Positions 1-8,777 are shown, counted from the stretch's first letter. The stretch is 64,000 bases of DNA from PALSA-610 sp038213435 (GCA_038213435.1 JBBQTI010000001.1:62001-126000); one strand, 5' to 3'. Notes: generated by a model not told the origin, from the sequence alone. Program-made: numbers and translations.

Positions 1-986
1 AACCCGACGGAGTGCACGAGGAACGGATCGGCCAGGAGAAGCGCGACCACCGCGTAGGCGAGCACGCGCATGGTCGACGCCGGACGACCGCCGAGAGTTG
101 CGACCAGCGCGATCGCGGCCATCGCCGACGCGCGCAATACCGACGGCTCGAACCGGGTCATCGCGGCGAACACGGCCACGATCGCGAGCGCGGTACCGGT
201 ACGCGCCACGAGCCGGAGACGCCGCAGCAAAGGCGCGGCCAGCGCCATCACGAACGCGACGTTCTCGCCCGAAACCGCCAGCAGGTGCGAGAGGCCCGAG
301 TCGCGGTATGCGTTGATGACCGGCGGCGGGATTCCTCGGGTGTCGCCGAGCAAGAAGCCGGCGACGAGCGCGCGCGGCGTCGGCGCGAGAGATCGCGTGC
401 CCCGCAGCAGCACGGCGCGTATCGAGTTCGCCACCGCGAGCAGGCCGTGGGGCGCGGACAGCTCTACGACGCGGACCCCGTCGAGCCGGCCCACCGCGTG
501 GCGCCAGCGGGCCCGATCGTCGTACGCGCCTCCGCCCAGTGGTGCGAACCTGCCCTCGAGCACGACGTGGTCACCCGCCTCGATCACCCGCAACGCCGCG
601 ACGTCGTCGCCCGTCGCCCGGGCGAGAAGGGTGCGATGGGCGCCGTGCCCGGCCTCGACCCGAATCAACACGCTTGCCTCGTAGGTGGGACCGCTGGCGT
701 CGCTCGTCGCCTCCCCGCGGATCGTCATCGGTTCGCGGCGCTCGATCGCGGCCTGGAACGGCGAGCGCGCTTGGCCGTCGAGGGCACGGCCCATCACCGC
801 GCATCCGAGCAGCGCGCACGCGATCGCGGCCAGGAGGCCACGCAGCGGTGGGCGGGTGAACCACGCGGCGCCGAGCGCGCCCGCGCCGACGATCAATACC
901 CCGTTCGCCACGGCAATGCCCGCTCGCTCGCCCGCGACGATGCCGGCGATCAGCGCGCCGACGAGGAAGAAGGGGCCGAGCTCCAC
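1..986 (-). CDS. comEC: ComEC/Rec2 competence channel protein, N-terminal part (runs off the left edge)
   Basis: ComEC forms the inner-membrane channel that passes single-stranded DNA into the cytoplasm during transformation. The visible ~328 codons start with a hydrophobic N-terminal block (ELGPFFLVGALIAGIV), continue through a DUF4131-like soluble region, and reach the Competence-domain signatures SGLSHLLAVSGENV and TRFEPSVLRASAMA. The start is a GTG two bases after the comEA stop, so the two genes are almost certainly co-translated. The C-terminus, including any metallo-beta-lactamase domain, lies outside the window. Family assignment is firm from the SGxxHLLAxSG motif. Whether the cell is actually competent cannot be told from here. 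Confidence 0.9.
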   Translation of the reverse strand, partial: MELGPFFLVGALIAGIVAGERAGIAVANGVLIVGAGALGAAWFTRPPLRGLLAAIACALLGCAVMGRALDGQARSPFQAAIERREPMTIRGEATSDASGPTYEASVLIRVEAGHGAHRTLLARATGDDVAALRVIEAGDHVVLEGRFAPLGGGAYDDRARWRHAVGRLDGVRVVELSAPHGLLAVANSIRAVLLRGTRSLAPTPRALVAGFLLGDTRGIPPPVINAYRDSGLSHLLAVSGENVAFVMALAAPLLRRLRLVARTGTALAIVAVFAAMTRFEPSVLRASAMAAIALVATLGGRPASTMRVLAYAVVALLLADPFLVHSVG

Positions 987-987
987 G

Positions 988-1746
988 TCAGACCGTTACG
1001 AGCCCGCGCAACTGCTCGAGCTTGGAATCGCCGATGCCGCGTACGCGGCCGAGGTCGTTGACGGACCGGAACGGGCCGTGCGCCTCGCGGTCCTTGATGA
1101 TCGTCGCCGCGGTCGCGGGACCGATACCCGGAAGGACGTCGAGTTGTTGCGCGTTGGCAGTGTTGAGATTCACCGGTGTGCCGGCCGACAGCGCGCTTTC
1201 GCTCCCGGGCGAGGGCGCGCCGCTCACGGCCGCCGGGTCGACGCCGGGCACAGGTGCGCCGACGCGGGGCACCGCGACCCGTGAGCCGTCGGCCAGTGCG
1301 GCAGCCAGATTGAGACGGGTGAGATCCGCCTCGGGCGTCGAACCACCGGCCGCGTCGATCGCGTCGACGACGCGCGCGCCGGCCGTCAGGCGCACGACCC
1401 CACCGCGGCGTACCGCCCCGACCACGTCGACCACGATCACCGCGGCTGGACGCGTGGTGGTCGTGCCGGTCGCCGGCGCGGCGTTCGGGCGCGCGGCCGC
1501 GGCCGGTCGGGGCACGGCAGACGACGATTTCGCGGTCGCGCCGGCGCGGAACCACGCGACGGCCGACGCGACTGCGACGCAACCGAGCAGCGCAGCCGCA
1601 ACGCTACGATCGCCGCGCCACTCGTGCCAGCGCGCCGCCCATTGCGCGCGCGGCGCTTCCCCCAAGGGACGCGGAATTTCCTCCCCCAAGACGACCTCCG
1701 GGCGCGCGACGACCAGCGAGGGAAGCGCGGGAGGAGCTGGGTTCAC
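988..1746 (-). CDS. comEA: ComEA-like DNA-binding competence protein
   Basis: ComEA is a membrane-anchored receptor that binds incoming double-stranded DNA outside the membrane. The 252-residue product has a cytoplasmic N-terminus, one transmembrane helix (VAAALLGCVAVASAVAWF, about residues 50-67), an alanine/proline linker, a SLBB-like segment (VVDVVGAVRRGGVVRL), and a C-terminal helix-hairpin-helix pair starting at NLNTANAQQLDVLPGIGPA. I chose the GTG at 1744-1746 because it has a GGGAG Shine-Dalgarno just upstream. The open frame continues 5' into leuS but has no competence-like sequence there. It lies between leuS (50 nt upstream) and comEC (immediately downstream). Confidence 0.9.
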   Translation of the reverse strand: MNPAPPALPSLVVARPEVVLGEEIPRPLGEAPRAQWAARWHEWRGDRSVAAALLGCVAVASAVAWFRAGATAKSSSAVPRPAAAARPNAAPATGTTTTRPAAVIVVDVVGAVRRGGVVRLTAGARVVDAIDAAGGSTPEADLTRLNLAAALADGSRVAVPRVGAPVPGVDPAAVSGAPSPGSESALSAGTPVNLNTANAQQLDVLPGIGPATAATIIKDREAHGPFRSVNDLGRVRGIGDSKLEQLRGLVTV

Positions 1747-1796
1747 GCTATCTCCCGGGTGCGCCAACGCAAAGGATGACGACGAAGAAGACGGCG

Positions 1797-4742
1797 TCAG
1801 GCGACGACGAAGTTCACGATCTTGCCGGGAACGACCCTGAGCTGGCGGACGGTCGCGCCCGTCAACAGCTCGGCGATCCGAGGTTCGGCGCGGGCCGCGG
1901 CTTCGTGCGCGGCCGCGTCGGCCCCTACCGGAATCTCCACCCGGGCCCGGACCTTCCCGTTGATCTGTACGGGCACCTCGACGCGCTCCTCGACCAGCCA
2001 CCGCGCATCGGGCCGCGGAAAAGTTTCGTACGTGATGGTGTCGTCATGGCCGAGTCGCGCCCACAACTCCTCCGCGACATGCGGTGCGAGGGGGGCGACC
2101 ATCAACGCCAGCGGCCCCGCGACCTCGCGCGGCAGGGCACCTGCGCCCTGCACGACCGTCGTCAGGTGGTTGTTCAGCTCGAACAGACGGGCGATTGCGG
2201 TGTTGAAGCTCAGCGCGGCCATATCGACGCGCACCGCGTCGATGGTGCGGTGCAACAGGCGCCGGGTCTCCTCGTCGGCCGGGTCGTCGGAGACGCGGGA
2301 CGCGCCCGTGTTCTCGTCGACGAAGTTGCGCCACAGCCGTTGCAGGAAGCGGTGCACGCCGACGATGTCGGCAGTGCTCCACGGCCGCTCCTTGTCGAGT
2401 GGGCCCATGAACATCTCGTAGAGACGGAGCGTGTCGGCGCCGTAGTCGCGGTAGAGGTCGTCGGGTGCGACGGCGTTGCGCAGGCTCTTGCCCATCTTGC
2501 CGAACTCGCGGGTCACGGGTTCGCCTTCGAAGAAGTGCCGGCCGTCACGCTCCTCCACGCGCGCCGCGTCGACGTACGCGCCTCGCTCGTCGACGTAGGC
2601 GGCCGCGAGGATGTAGCCCTGGTTGACGAGCCGCTGGAACGGCTCCATCGTCGAGACATGGCCGAGGTCGAACAGCACCTTGTGCCAGAAGCGCGCGTAC
2701 AGGAGGTGCAGCACCGCGTGCTCGACGCCGCCGACGTACAGGTCGACGAGGCCGACCTTCGGCGAACCGTCGAGGCGCGTGCCTTCCGCCCACGCGCGTT
2801 CCACTTCGAGGTCGACCATCGCGTCTTCGTTGGTCGGGTCGAGGTAGCGCAGGTAGTACCAGCACGAGCCCGCCCACTGCGGCATCGTGTTGGTCTCACG
2901 CAGGTAGGTGCGCGGCCCGTCGCCGTGACCGGCCCAGGCGGGGCCGGGCAGGTCGAGCTCGACCTCCACCCAGTCGCCCGCGCGCGCAAGCGGCGGCTCG
3001 GGCAGCGCGTCGGGATCATCGGATGTGACCGGTTCGAAGTCGGCAACGTCGGGGAGCACGACCGGCAGCATCGACTCGGGCAACGCGATCGGACCCGCTT
3101 CGTCGTACACGATCGGGAACGGCTCGCCCCAGTACCGCTGCCGGCTGAAGAGCCAGTCGCGCAACTTGTAGGTAACCGCCGGGCGGCCGAGTTCCGAACG
3201 CTCCAGCCACTCGGAGATGACGCGCTTGGCGTCCTCGACGCGCAGCCCGTCGATCGAAACCTCCGCGTTTGCGGAGCTCTGTACGACACCGTCGCCGACG
3301 TAGGCGTCGGGCCAGGTCGTCGCGTCGCTCGGGCCCGCGTCGTGCTCGGCGAGCCATTCGTCGGCCGGGCGGATCACGGGCACGATCGGCAGCTCGAACT
3401 CACGCGCGAACTCGAAGTCGCGCTGGTCGTGCGCGGGCACCGCCATGATGGCCCCGGTGCCGTAACCCATGAGCACGTAGTCGGCGATGAAGATCGGGAT
3501 GCGCGCGCCGTTCGTCGGGTTGATCGCGAAGGCGCCGATGAACACACCCGTCTTCTCCCGGGTCTCCGTCTGTCGTTCGAGATCGGTCTTTGCGGCCGCG
3601 AAGTCGCGATATCGGCTGACGGCATCCGGCGGGGGGTCGGTTGCGCCGAACAGACCCTTCCACGCGTCGAGTGGGTTGCTCGCGAAGTCGTTCGCCAGCT
3701 CGTCGTCGGGCCACTGGTTCGTGGTAATGACGTCGACGAGCGGGTGCTCGGGCGCGAGCACCATGTACGTCGCGCCGAAAAGGGTGTCGGGCCGCGTCGT
3801 GAACACCTCGATGTCGAGGTCGTCGTGGCCCTCGACGGGGAACCGAACCGATGCGCCCGTCGAGCGGCCGATCCAATTCCGCTGCATTACCTTGATCGAC
3901 TCCGACCATTCGAGCGATCCGAGATCGTCGAGGAGACGGTCGGCGTAGGCGGTGATGCGCAGCATCCACTGCCTCAACGGACGGCGGTACACCGGGAAGC
4001 TCCCGCGTTCACTGCGTCCGTCGCCGGTGACCTCCTCGTTCGCGAGCACCGTGCCGAGCGCCGGACACCAGTTCACCGGTGCGTAGGCCTCGTACGCGAG
4101 CCGGTAGGAATCGACGAGGCGCCGTTGCTCGAGCGGGTCGAGCTCGTCGAAGGGAACGTCGTCCGGGGTCGGGAAGCGGCCGGACCGCAGCTCCTGCACG
4201 AGCGTGGCGATCGGTCGCGCGCGCTGGGCATCTTCGTCGTACCAGGAGTCGTAGATCTGCAGGAAGATCCACTGCGTCCACCGGTAGTACTGCACGTCGG
4301 TCGTCGCCGGGCCGCGCCGCGGATCGTGACCGAGGCCGAGCGCCCGCAGCTGACGCTTGTAGGTGGCGATGTTCTGCTCGGTCGTCGCGCGCGGGTGGGT
4401 GCCGGTCTGCACCGCGTACTGCTCCGCGGGGAGACCGAACGCGTCGTAACCCATCGCGTGCAGGACGTTGTATCCGTTCATGCGTTGGAAGCGCGCGTAC
4501 ACGTCGGTGGCGATGTAACCGAGCGGATGACCGACATGCAGCCCGGTACCGCTCGGGTAAGGGAACATGTCGAGCACGAACAGGTGCGGGCGGTCGGCGA
4601 TATGGCGCGGGTCCTCGCTCAGAAGTCCGGTTCGATTGGGCGTGTAGAAGACGTGTTGTTCTTCCCAGCGGTCCTGCCACTTGCGCTCGATCTCGTTGGC
4701 GAGCGCGGCGGTGTAGCGCTGCGGCGGCGCTTCATCGGCCAT
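1797..4742 (-). CDS. leuS: Leucyl-tRNA synthetase
   Basis: This class I synthetase charges tRNA-Leu. The 981-residue protein has a HIGH motif (HVGH, residues 69-72), a CP1 editing-domain region (for example TTRPDTLFGATYMVLAPEH), a KMSKS variant KMGKS near residue 748, the anticodon-binding domain, and a C-terminal tRNA-contact domain ending VPGKIVNFVVA. It is about 100 residues longer than the E. coli enzyme, with extra sequence before and inside the catalytic core. The start MADEAPPQRY is preferred over an upstream in-frame start that would run through the divergent tRNA gene. A TAGCCT box ends 8 nt before the ATG, so the mRNA is probably leaderless, and there is no room for a T-box leader. 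Confidence 0.96.
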   Translation of the reverse strand: MADEAPPQRYTAALANEIERKWQDRWEEQHVFYTPNRTGLLSEDPRHIADRPHLFVLDMFPYPSGTGLHVGHPLGYIATDVYARFQRMNGYNVLHAMGYDAFGLPAEQYAVQTGTHPRATTEQNIATYKRQLRALGLGHDPRRGPATTDVQYYRWTQWIFLQIYDSWYDEDAQRARPIATLVQELRSGRFPTPDDVPFDELDPLEQRRLVDSYRLAYEAYAPVNWCPALGTVLANEEVTGDGRSERGSFPVYRRPLRQWMLRITAYADRLLDDLGSLEWSESIKVMQRNWIGRSTGASVRFPVEGHDDLDIEVFTTRPDTLFGATYMVLAPEHPLVDVITTNQWPDDELANDFASNPLDAWKGLFGATDPPPDAVSRYRDFAAAKTDLERQTETREKTGVFIGAFAINPTNGARIPIFIADYVLMGYGTGAIMAVPAHDQRDFEFAREFELPIVPVIRPADEWLAEHDAGPSDATTWPDAYVGDGVVQSSANAEVSIDGLRVEDAKRVISEWLERSELGRPAVTYKLRDWLFSRQRYWGEPFPIVYDEAGPIALPESMLPVVLPDVADFEPVTSDDPDALPEPPLARAGDWVEVELDLPGPAWAGHGDGPRTYLRETNTMPQWAGSCWYYLRYLDPTNEDAMVDLEVERAWAEGTRLDGSPKVGLVDLYVGGVEHAVLHLLYARFWHKVLFDLGHVSTMEPFQRLVNQGYILAAAYVDERGAYVDAARVEERDGRHFFEGEPVTREFGKMGKSLRNAVAPDDLYRDYGADTLRLYEMFMGPLDKERPWSTADIVGVHRFLQRLWRNFVDENTGASRVSDDPADEETRRLLHRTIDAVRVDMAALSFNTAIARLFELNNHLTTVVQGAGALPREVAGPLALMVAPLAPHVAEELWARLGHDDTITYETFPRPDARWLVEERVEVPVQINGKVRARVEIPVGADAAAHEAAARAEPRIAELLTGATVRQLRVVPGKIVNFVVA

Positions 4743-4750
4743 ATCGGGCG

Positions 4751-4756
4751 AGGCTA
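4751..4756 (-). promoter_or_regulatory. -10 box of leuS, leaderless type
   Basis: TAGCCT on the minus strand lies 8 nt upstream of the leuS ATG and fits the TANNNT consensus. There is no Shine-Dalgarno between box and start. Confidence 0.55.
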
Positions 4757-4784
4757 CCGGCCCAAGGGTGCCCGACCCGGCTGG

Positions 4785-4790
4785 TATCGT
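4785..4790 (+). promoter_or_regulatory. Probable -10 box of the tRNA-Ala gene
   Basis: TATCGT lies 11 nt before the first base of the tRNA, a suitable distance for a transcription start a few bases upstream of the mature 5' end. No clear -35 hexamer is seen. Confidence 0.4.
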
Positions 4791-4801
4791 GGCCGACCCA
4801 C

Positions 4802-4874
<73 letters not shown>

Positions 4875-4961
4875 CAAGTACCCGAGAATCCCGCGTTGCT
4901 AGAGGTCAGAGCACGTTTTCGATGTCCGATCGCTCGAAGACCTGATCGCGCTTGTGCAAAC

Positions 4962-5013
4962 TGTCAGCGACGGTTGAATACTGACCCCTTATCGACGGTC
5001 GAGAACTGACCCC
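4962..5013. mobile_element. Solitary terminus of an IS21-like insertion sequence (relic)
   Basis: The segment starts TGTCAGCGACGG and carries two direct copies of a 21-bp unit, at 4968-4988 and 4993-5013, that agree at 18 of 21 positions; both end CTGACCCC. Multiple short repeats next to a TG...CA tip are typical of IS21-family ends. No transposase gene and no opposite end were found nearby, so this looks like the scar of a deleted or decayed element. Family assignment rests on recollection of the repeat style and not on a search. Confidence 0.4.
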
Positions 5014-5272
5014 CTTGCTTGAGGGTCCACCACAGAACGTGTGGATCATCGAACGCAGACATTGTCCAAAGGCGATCACCAGGCGGGACGGCACGCTGCC
5101 TCAGTCGACGACCACCCAAGCCAATCGGCGCGCACGCGAACCCGTTTCGGTTGCCCGCTCTGGGTTGTGCGACCCGTCGAGAGACGGATCGCCGCACCAC
5201 CCGACTGTGCTCTATCGCCTGGGCAGATGCGGTTGCCGATGGTCCGGCACACACGACGGCCAGGTCGACGTA

Positions 5273-5298
5273 TCCCATAACAACGTCCCATAACAACG
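5273..5298. repeat. Tandem 13-bp direct repeat
   Basis: TCCCATAACAACG occurs twice back to back without mismatch. It is AT-richer than its surroundings and lies 38 bp from the end of the nitronate monooxygenase gene. Confidence 0.8.
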
Positions 5299-5335
5299 AC
5301 GGGCGGGTGCCACCGATCGCCGGGTCGTGGGCGAT

Positions 5336-6304
5336 CTATAGCTGGAACTTTGCGCCCTCGGTGAGCGCTTCTCGCGTCTCGGCGACAAGTGCGCGGACGA
5401 TCTCGCCCACAGGTTCGACGCGTCGGATGAGGCCCGCGCTCTGACCGCCGACGACGAAAAGTGCTTCTCGGTCGCCAGCCGCGACCGCTTCCGCGATTTC
5501 GGCCATTACCGGTCCCGGGTCGACCTCGACCTCGATTGTTCGCTCCTCCCAGCGTTGGACGAACTCGGTGCGCAGGAGCCGTAAGCGTGTCCGGTATCCG
5601 AGTGTCCCGGGTTTGGGGTTCATCGCGTTGATGAACCCGGCTTGGATCCAGTCTTCGGACGGGTAGGTCACCAGGGCCTTCTTCCAGCGTTCTCCGACAG
5701 GTGACTCGGCGGAGGCGAGGAAACGACTGCCGAGGTTGACGCCGGCTGCGCCGAGCATCACGGCGGCGGCGATGCCTCTCCCGTCGGCGATGCCGCCCGC
5801 GGCGACGACCGGGACCGGGCGTACCGCGTCGACGACCTGCGGTACCAGACTCAGGGTGCTCACGGTACCGCCGTAGCCGCCGGCTTCACCGCCTTGGGCG
5901 ACGATGATGTCGGCGCCGTGTTCGACTGCGAGCTGCGCCTGCTGCACCGTCGCGATCTGTTGCATGACGAGGCTGCCGGCGTCGTGCACACGTCCGATGA
6001 GGTCCGCGCCCGCGTCGTCGAGCGCGAACGACACGACGGCGGGAGCACGCTGGAGCGTCGCCGCGAACGCGTCTGCGTCGAGATCCGGGACGACGTGATT
6101 CACCGCGAAAGGATCGTCCGTCAGATCGTAAAGCTCGGCGAGCTCGTGGCGAAGTTGGTCGGTTGGACGGTTCCAGGCGCCGAGACTGCCGAGCGCGCCG
6201 GCGTCGGAGACCGCGGCCGCCAGCCCAGGTGACGTGAAGATGCTCATCCCCGCTTGGATGATCGGAACCTCGATGCCGATCAGGTCACACAATGGCGAAC
6301 GCAC
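5336..6304 (-). CDS. Nitronate monooxygenase (2-nitropropane dioxygenase family)
   Basis: These FMN-dependent TIM-barrel enzymes oxidise alkyl nitronates or act in related enoyl-reductase chemistry. The 322-residue product shows the family N-terminus PIIQAGMSIFTSPGLAAAVS, the glycine-rich FMN-phosphate loops AQGGEAGGYGG and PVVAAGGIADGRGIAAA, and LGAAGVNLGSRFLAS. I chose the GTG at 6302-6304 because GGAGGTGG lies about 5 nt upstream; a TACCGT box lies further up. An upstream in-frame start would add 22 residues without family similarity. It is monocistronic, so the substrate cannot be inferred from neighbours. An enoyl-ACP-reductase (FabK-like) role is a less likely alternative. Confidence 0.88.
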   Translation of the reverse strand: MRSPLCDLIGIEVPIIQAGMSIFTSPGLAAAVSDAGALGSLGAWNRPTDQLRHELAELYDLTDDPFAVNHVVPDLDADAFAATLQRAPAVVSFALDDAGADLIGRVHDAGSLVMQQIATVQQAQLAVEHGADIIVAQGGEAGGYGGTVSTLSLVPQVVDAVRPVPVVAAGGIADGRGIAAAVMLGAAGVNLGSRFLASAESPVGERWKKALVTYPSEDWIQAGFINAMNPKPGTLGYRTRLRLLRTEFVQRWEERTIEVEVDPGPVMAEIAEAVAAGDREALFVVGGQSAGLIRRVEPVGEIVRALVAETREALTEGAKFQL

Positions 6305-6842
6305 CCCGACCACCTCCGTCGAGACGGTAGTTGCCGCCGACGCAACACAGCTCACCGACCGCCCACACACGATTCGTCAGCGGTATCTCACTTTGCGCCT
6401 CCCAGAACCCCGGGCACCGACTGCCCCAGACCGCCGGCGCCGGGGCGCGCTATTCGACTTGGCGGCCGCCGGTTCTTGCTCTCGCGAACTCGGGCAGATT
6501 GGCGCTTCGCGCGCCGGGGGGGGGGCCAATCGGCTGATCGGCGGTGAGAACGGCTGAGGTTGCGGGTGGCCGGGGCTTGGGGGCGGTGCGTTCGCGCCCG
6601 ATCGCCGGACCACTTCTTTCAGTACCAGTCGAGTGGTCGGAGGGGGTGTCGGGAGCGGGATGGCATGTGCGTGTGCGCTCCCGCCGACCTCTGATCGTCG
6701 CAGCGCTGTTCGCGACGAGCTGCGTTGCGTTGATGCTGGACCACGCACGGATGCTGTGACTGTCCCGCGTCATGCCGAGTACCAACCTGTCCGGTCGAGC
6801 GCTGCGCTCCGAGTGCGGCGATGTTGTTATTGTGCGCCGTTG
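6305..6842. other. Gene-free divergent intergenic stretch with a G10 tract
   Basis: Open frames in both strands here are proline/arginine-rich and show no motif, start signal or conservation I recognise, so I call none of them. The only marked feature is an uninterrupted run of ten G at 6516-6525. The left end holds the promoter and Shine-Dalgarno of the nitronate monooxygenase; the right end holds the promoter of the flavoprotein at 6843. Confidence 0.55.
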
Positions 6843-7970
6843 GTGACGCAGCACGTGGTCGTTCTCGGTGCGGGATTCGGTGGTCTCGAACTCGTGACCC
6901 GATTGTCGGAGTCGTCCGTGCCGGTGAGCGTGACTCTGATCGACAAGAGCGACGCATTCATGTTCGGCTTCTCGAAGCTCGACGTCATGTTCGGTCGCGA
7001 ACAGACCGCCGAGGCCTGGCATTCGTATACCACCATAGACAAGCCGGGAGTCGAGTTCCGCCAAGAGACGGTGTTGTCGATCGATCCTGAGAACAAACGC
7101 GTTGTCACCGATGTCGCAACCTACGACGCGGACGTCCTCGTGATCGCGCTCGGCGCGGACTACGCCCCTGAATCAACTCCGGGCCTCGCGGAGGACGGTT
7201 ACGAGTTCTATTCAATCGCAGGGGCCGAACGAGCCCGCGACGCGTTGGCGAACTTCGGTGGCGGCCGGATCGTCGTCGCCGTGCTCGGACCGGTATTCAA
7301 GTGCCCCGGCGCGCCGAACGAAGCCGCGCTCATGGTGCACGACTACCTCGCGCGGCGCGAGCTGCGAGACGGCTCCACCATTCACCTCGTGACGCCCATG
7401 CCCGCACCAATTCCGATCTCGCAGCGAACTTCCGATGCCATCGTGCACATCCTCGAAACGCACGGCGTCGAATATTGGCCTTCGTCGCTTATCACGAGTC
7501 TCGACCCGACGACCCACGTCGCGCACCTCGGCGACGGTCGCCAGTTGCCGTACGACCTGTTCTTGGCGATACCCGTGCACTGCGCGCCGGTCGTCGCCAC
7601 CGAGAGCGCACTCGCCGAAGACGGATGGATTCCCGTCGATCCAGCCACCTTCGCCACCAAGTTCCCGGGTGTCTTTGCGATCGGCGACGTGACCAGTGCG
7701 CCGGTACCGCGCGCCGGCGGAATCGCTGAAGGCGAAGCGGCGACCGTCGCCGATGTGCTCATCGCCCAGTTCACCGGCACCGCGCCGCCACAGCCGTACG
7801 ACGGCGCTTCCGGATGTTACGTGGAGCTCGGCGACGACCTCGTAGGCCGTATTGACGTCAACTTCCTCTCCTACGATATGCCCGTCGCCAAGTTCACCCC
7901 GCCCGACGCAGCGCTCGCAGCAGAGAAGCGCGAGTGGGGAGCGACGCGCCGGGCTCGCTGGTTCGGGTAG
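6843..7970 (+). CDS. FAD-dependent pyridine nucleotide-disulfide oxidoreductase, sulfide:quinone oxidoreductase-like
   Basis: The ~375-residue flavoprotein begins with a dinucleotide-binding fold (VVVLGAGFGGLELVTRL). It carries KCPGAPNEAALMVHDYL near residue 160, the cysteine-containing signature of the SQR/flavocytochrome c sulfide dehydrogenase branch, and ends with the second FAD loop GVFAIGDVTSAPVPRAGG. This predicts oxidation of a reduced sulfur compound or NAD(P)H with transfer to quinone or another acceptor. Only one conserved-type cysteine is evident, so true sulfide oxidation is uncertain. The start is GTG (or the preceding TTG), and a TATTGT box 9 nt upstream suggests a leaderless mRNA. 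A longer frame upstream has no homology. Confidence 0.8.
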   Translation: MTQHVVVLGAGFGGLELVTRLSESSVPVSVTLIDKSDAFMFGFSKLDVMFGREQTAEAWHSYTTIDKPGVEFRQETVLSIDPENKRVVTDVATYDADVLVIALGADYAPESTPGLAEDGYEFYSIAGAERARDALANFGGGRIVVAVLGPVFKCPGAPNEAALMVHDYLARRELRDGSTIHLVTPMPAPIPISQRTSDAIVHILETHGVEYWPSSLITSLDPTTHVAHLGDGRQLPYDLFLAIPVHCAPVVATESALAEDGWIPVDPATFATKFPGVFAIGDVTSAPVPRAGGIAEGEAATVADVLIAQFTGTAPPQPYDGASGCYVELGDDLVGRIDVNFLSYDMPVAKFTPPDAALAAEKREWGATRRARWFG

Positions 7971-8369
7971 CGCGGCTCTCGGGTACCCATCCAGCCCGAA
8001 CGCGAGCCATGCGACTTCAGCCGCGTGCGAAGCGCTAGCAACCTTCGCCACCCGCACTGGCGAATAGCTCATCCAAGACCGCTAGCGCCGCAACAAGACG
8101 CGTTTCGGACGGGTCCGCGTCATCACAGCACGCAACCTCGCACAAATGCCCGCTCGGCGCTCGTTGCCACCGTCGGACGACACCGATCCGGCTGACGTCC
8201 CCGCGCCAGAAGTGTGTCGATCTCATCTTCGGTCAGCCGCCGTTGCACCTGCCGAGGCCGCCGGATCCGGGCCCCGACAGGCCCTCCACCGCGGTCCGCG
8301 GCCTCCGAACGGAGGAGCGAGAGCACCCCGTCAGGTTTGAGAACAGTCGCATTAGGTCCACTGGGTCTG
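7971..8369. other. Stretch without an intact gene; holds a recombinase relic
   Basis: Between the flavoprotein and the VOC gene there is no complete gene. The right half contains the degraded helix-turn-helix of a resolvase-type recombinase on the minus strand. The left half shows nothing recognisable. Confidence 0.55.
8123..8326 (-). pseudogene. Relic of a serine recombinase/resolvase C-terminal helix-turn-helix
   Basis: The translated strand reads VQRRLTEDEIDTLLAR, closely resembling the start of the resolvase-type HTH (RLTxxEIDxLVxxY). A few residues later it reads RPTVATSAERAFV, resembling the HRTTVATHLERAGV end of the same motif. The ~15 residues that should lie between (AGATVYELAxRFGI) are absent, and no catalytic resolvase domain lies upstream. 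I read this as a decayed fragment with an internal deletion, left by a former mobile element. The match is short and from memory, so it could be coincidental. Confidence 0.35.
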
Positions 8370-8777
8370 TTACTGCTGCGACTGCTGCCGCGACAAATCG
8401 CGCGTCAACGAGAGAGCAGGCGGCAGCGGGATGCCGGGACAGACGCAGAACTCGTTGCCTTCCGGGTCGGCCATGGCGATCCAGCCGGGGTCGGGTCCTT
8501 GGCCGATGTCGATGCGTCGAGCACCGAGTTGCTCGAGTCGTTTGGCTTCGGTCTCGATGTCGGCGACGCGTACGTCGAAGTGGATGCGAGCCTTGGTCGT
8601 CTTCGGCTCCGGGACACGTTGCAGGATTACGGGCGGGTGTTCCCGGGTCGGCGCGAGCAAGACGTAGTACGGGTCGAACATGCCGGCTTTGGTGTAGCCG
8701 AGCGCTTCCGCCCAGAACTCGGCGAGCGTCTCGGGGTCGGCGCAGTCGATGACGATGTCGATGTTGGGCTCAGCCAT
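8370..8777 (-). CDS. VOC (glyoxalase/bleomycin-resistance fold) family protein
   Basis: The 135-residue protein has one vicinal-oxygen-chelate module pair: IDIVIDCADPETLAEFWAEALGYT at the N-terminus, ARIHFDVRVADIETEAKRLEQLGA in the middle and IAMADPEGNEFCVCPG near the end. Such proteins bind a divalent metal or small ligand and serve in detoxification, resistance or ring cleavage; the substrate is unknown. The start MAEPNIDIVI is preferred because GGAGG lies 5 nt upstream. It is the last gene of the minus-strand unit snoaL-like, nmrA-like, VOC, starting 42 nt after the nmrA-like stop. Confidence 0.85.
   Translation of the reverse strand: MAEPNIDIVIDCADPETLAEFWAEALGYTKAGMFDPYYVLLAPTREHPPVILQRVPEPKTTKARIHFDVRVADIETEAKRLEQLGARRIDIGQGPDPGWIAMADPEGNEFCVCPGIPLPPALSLTRDLSRQQSQQ

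Larger units (their letters stand above)
4875..5335. other. Gene-free stretch with an insertion-sequence end and a short tandem repeat
   Basis: No open frame here looks like a real protein. The stretch holds the solitary IS21-like terminus at 4962-5013 and a perfect 13-bp tandem repeat at 5273-5298. It separates the tRNA gene from the nitronate monooxygenase gene and is the kind of place (3' of a tRNA) where mobile DNA inserts, but no attachment-site duplication of the tRNA end was found. Confidence 0.6.

Noticed and set aside
4743..4801. T-box or other amino-acid riboswitch before leuS (and before valS)
   Set aside because: The -10 boxes lie 7-8 nt from the start codons, leaving no leader long enough for a T-box.
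4906..5094. A short minus-strand frame over the IS relic
   Set aside because: It reads through the terminal repeats of the element and has no transposase motif.
6544..6759. A 71-codon plus-strand frame with a hydrophobic patch in the nitronate monooxygenase/flavoprotein gap
   Set aside because: No start signal or recognisable similarity, and composition like non-coding GC-rich DNA.
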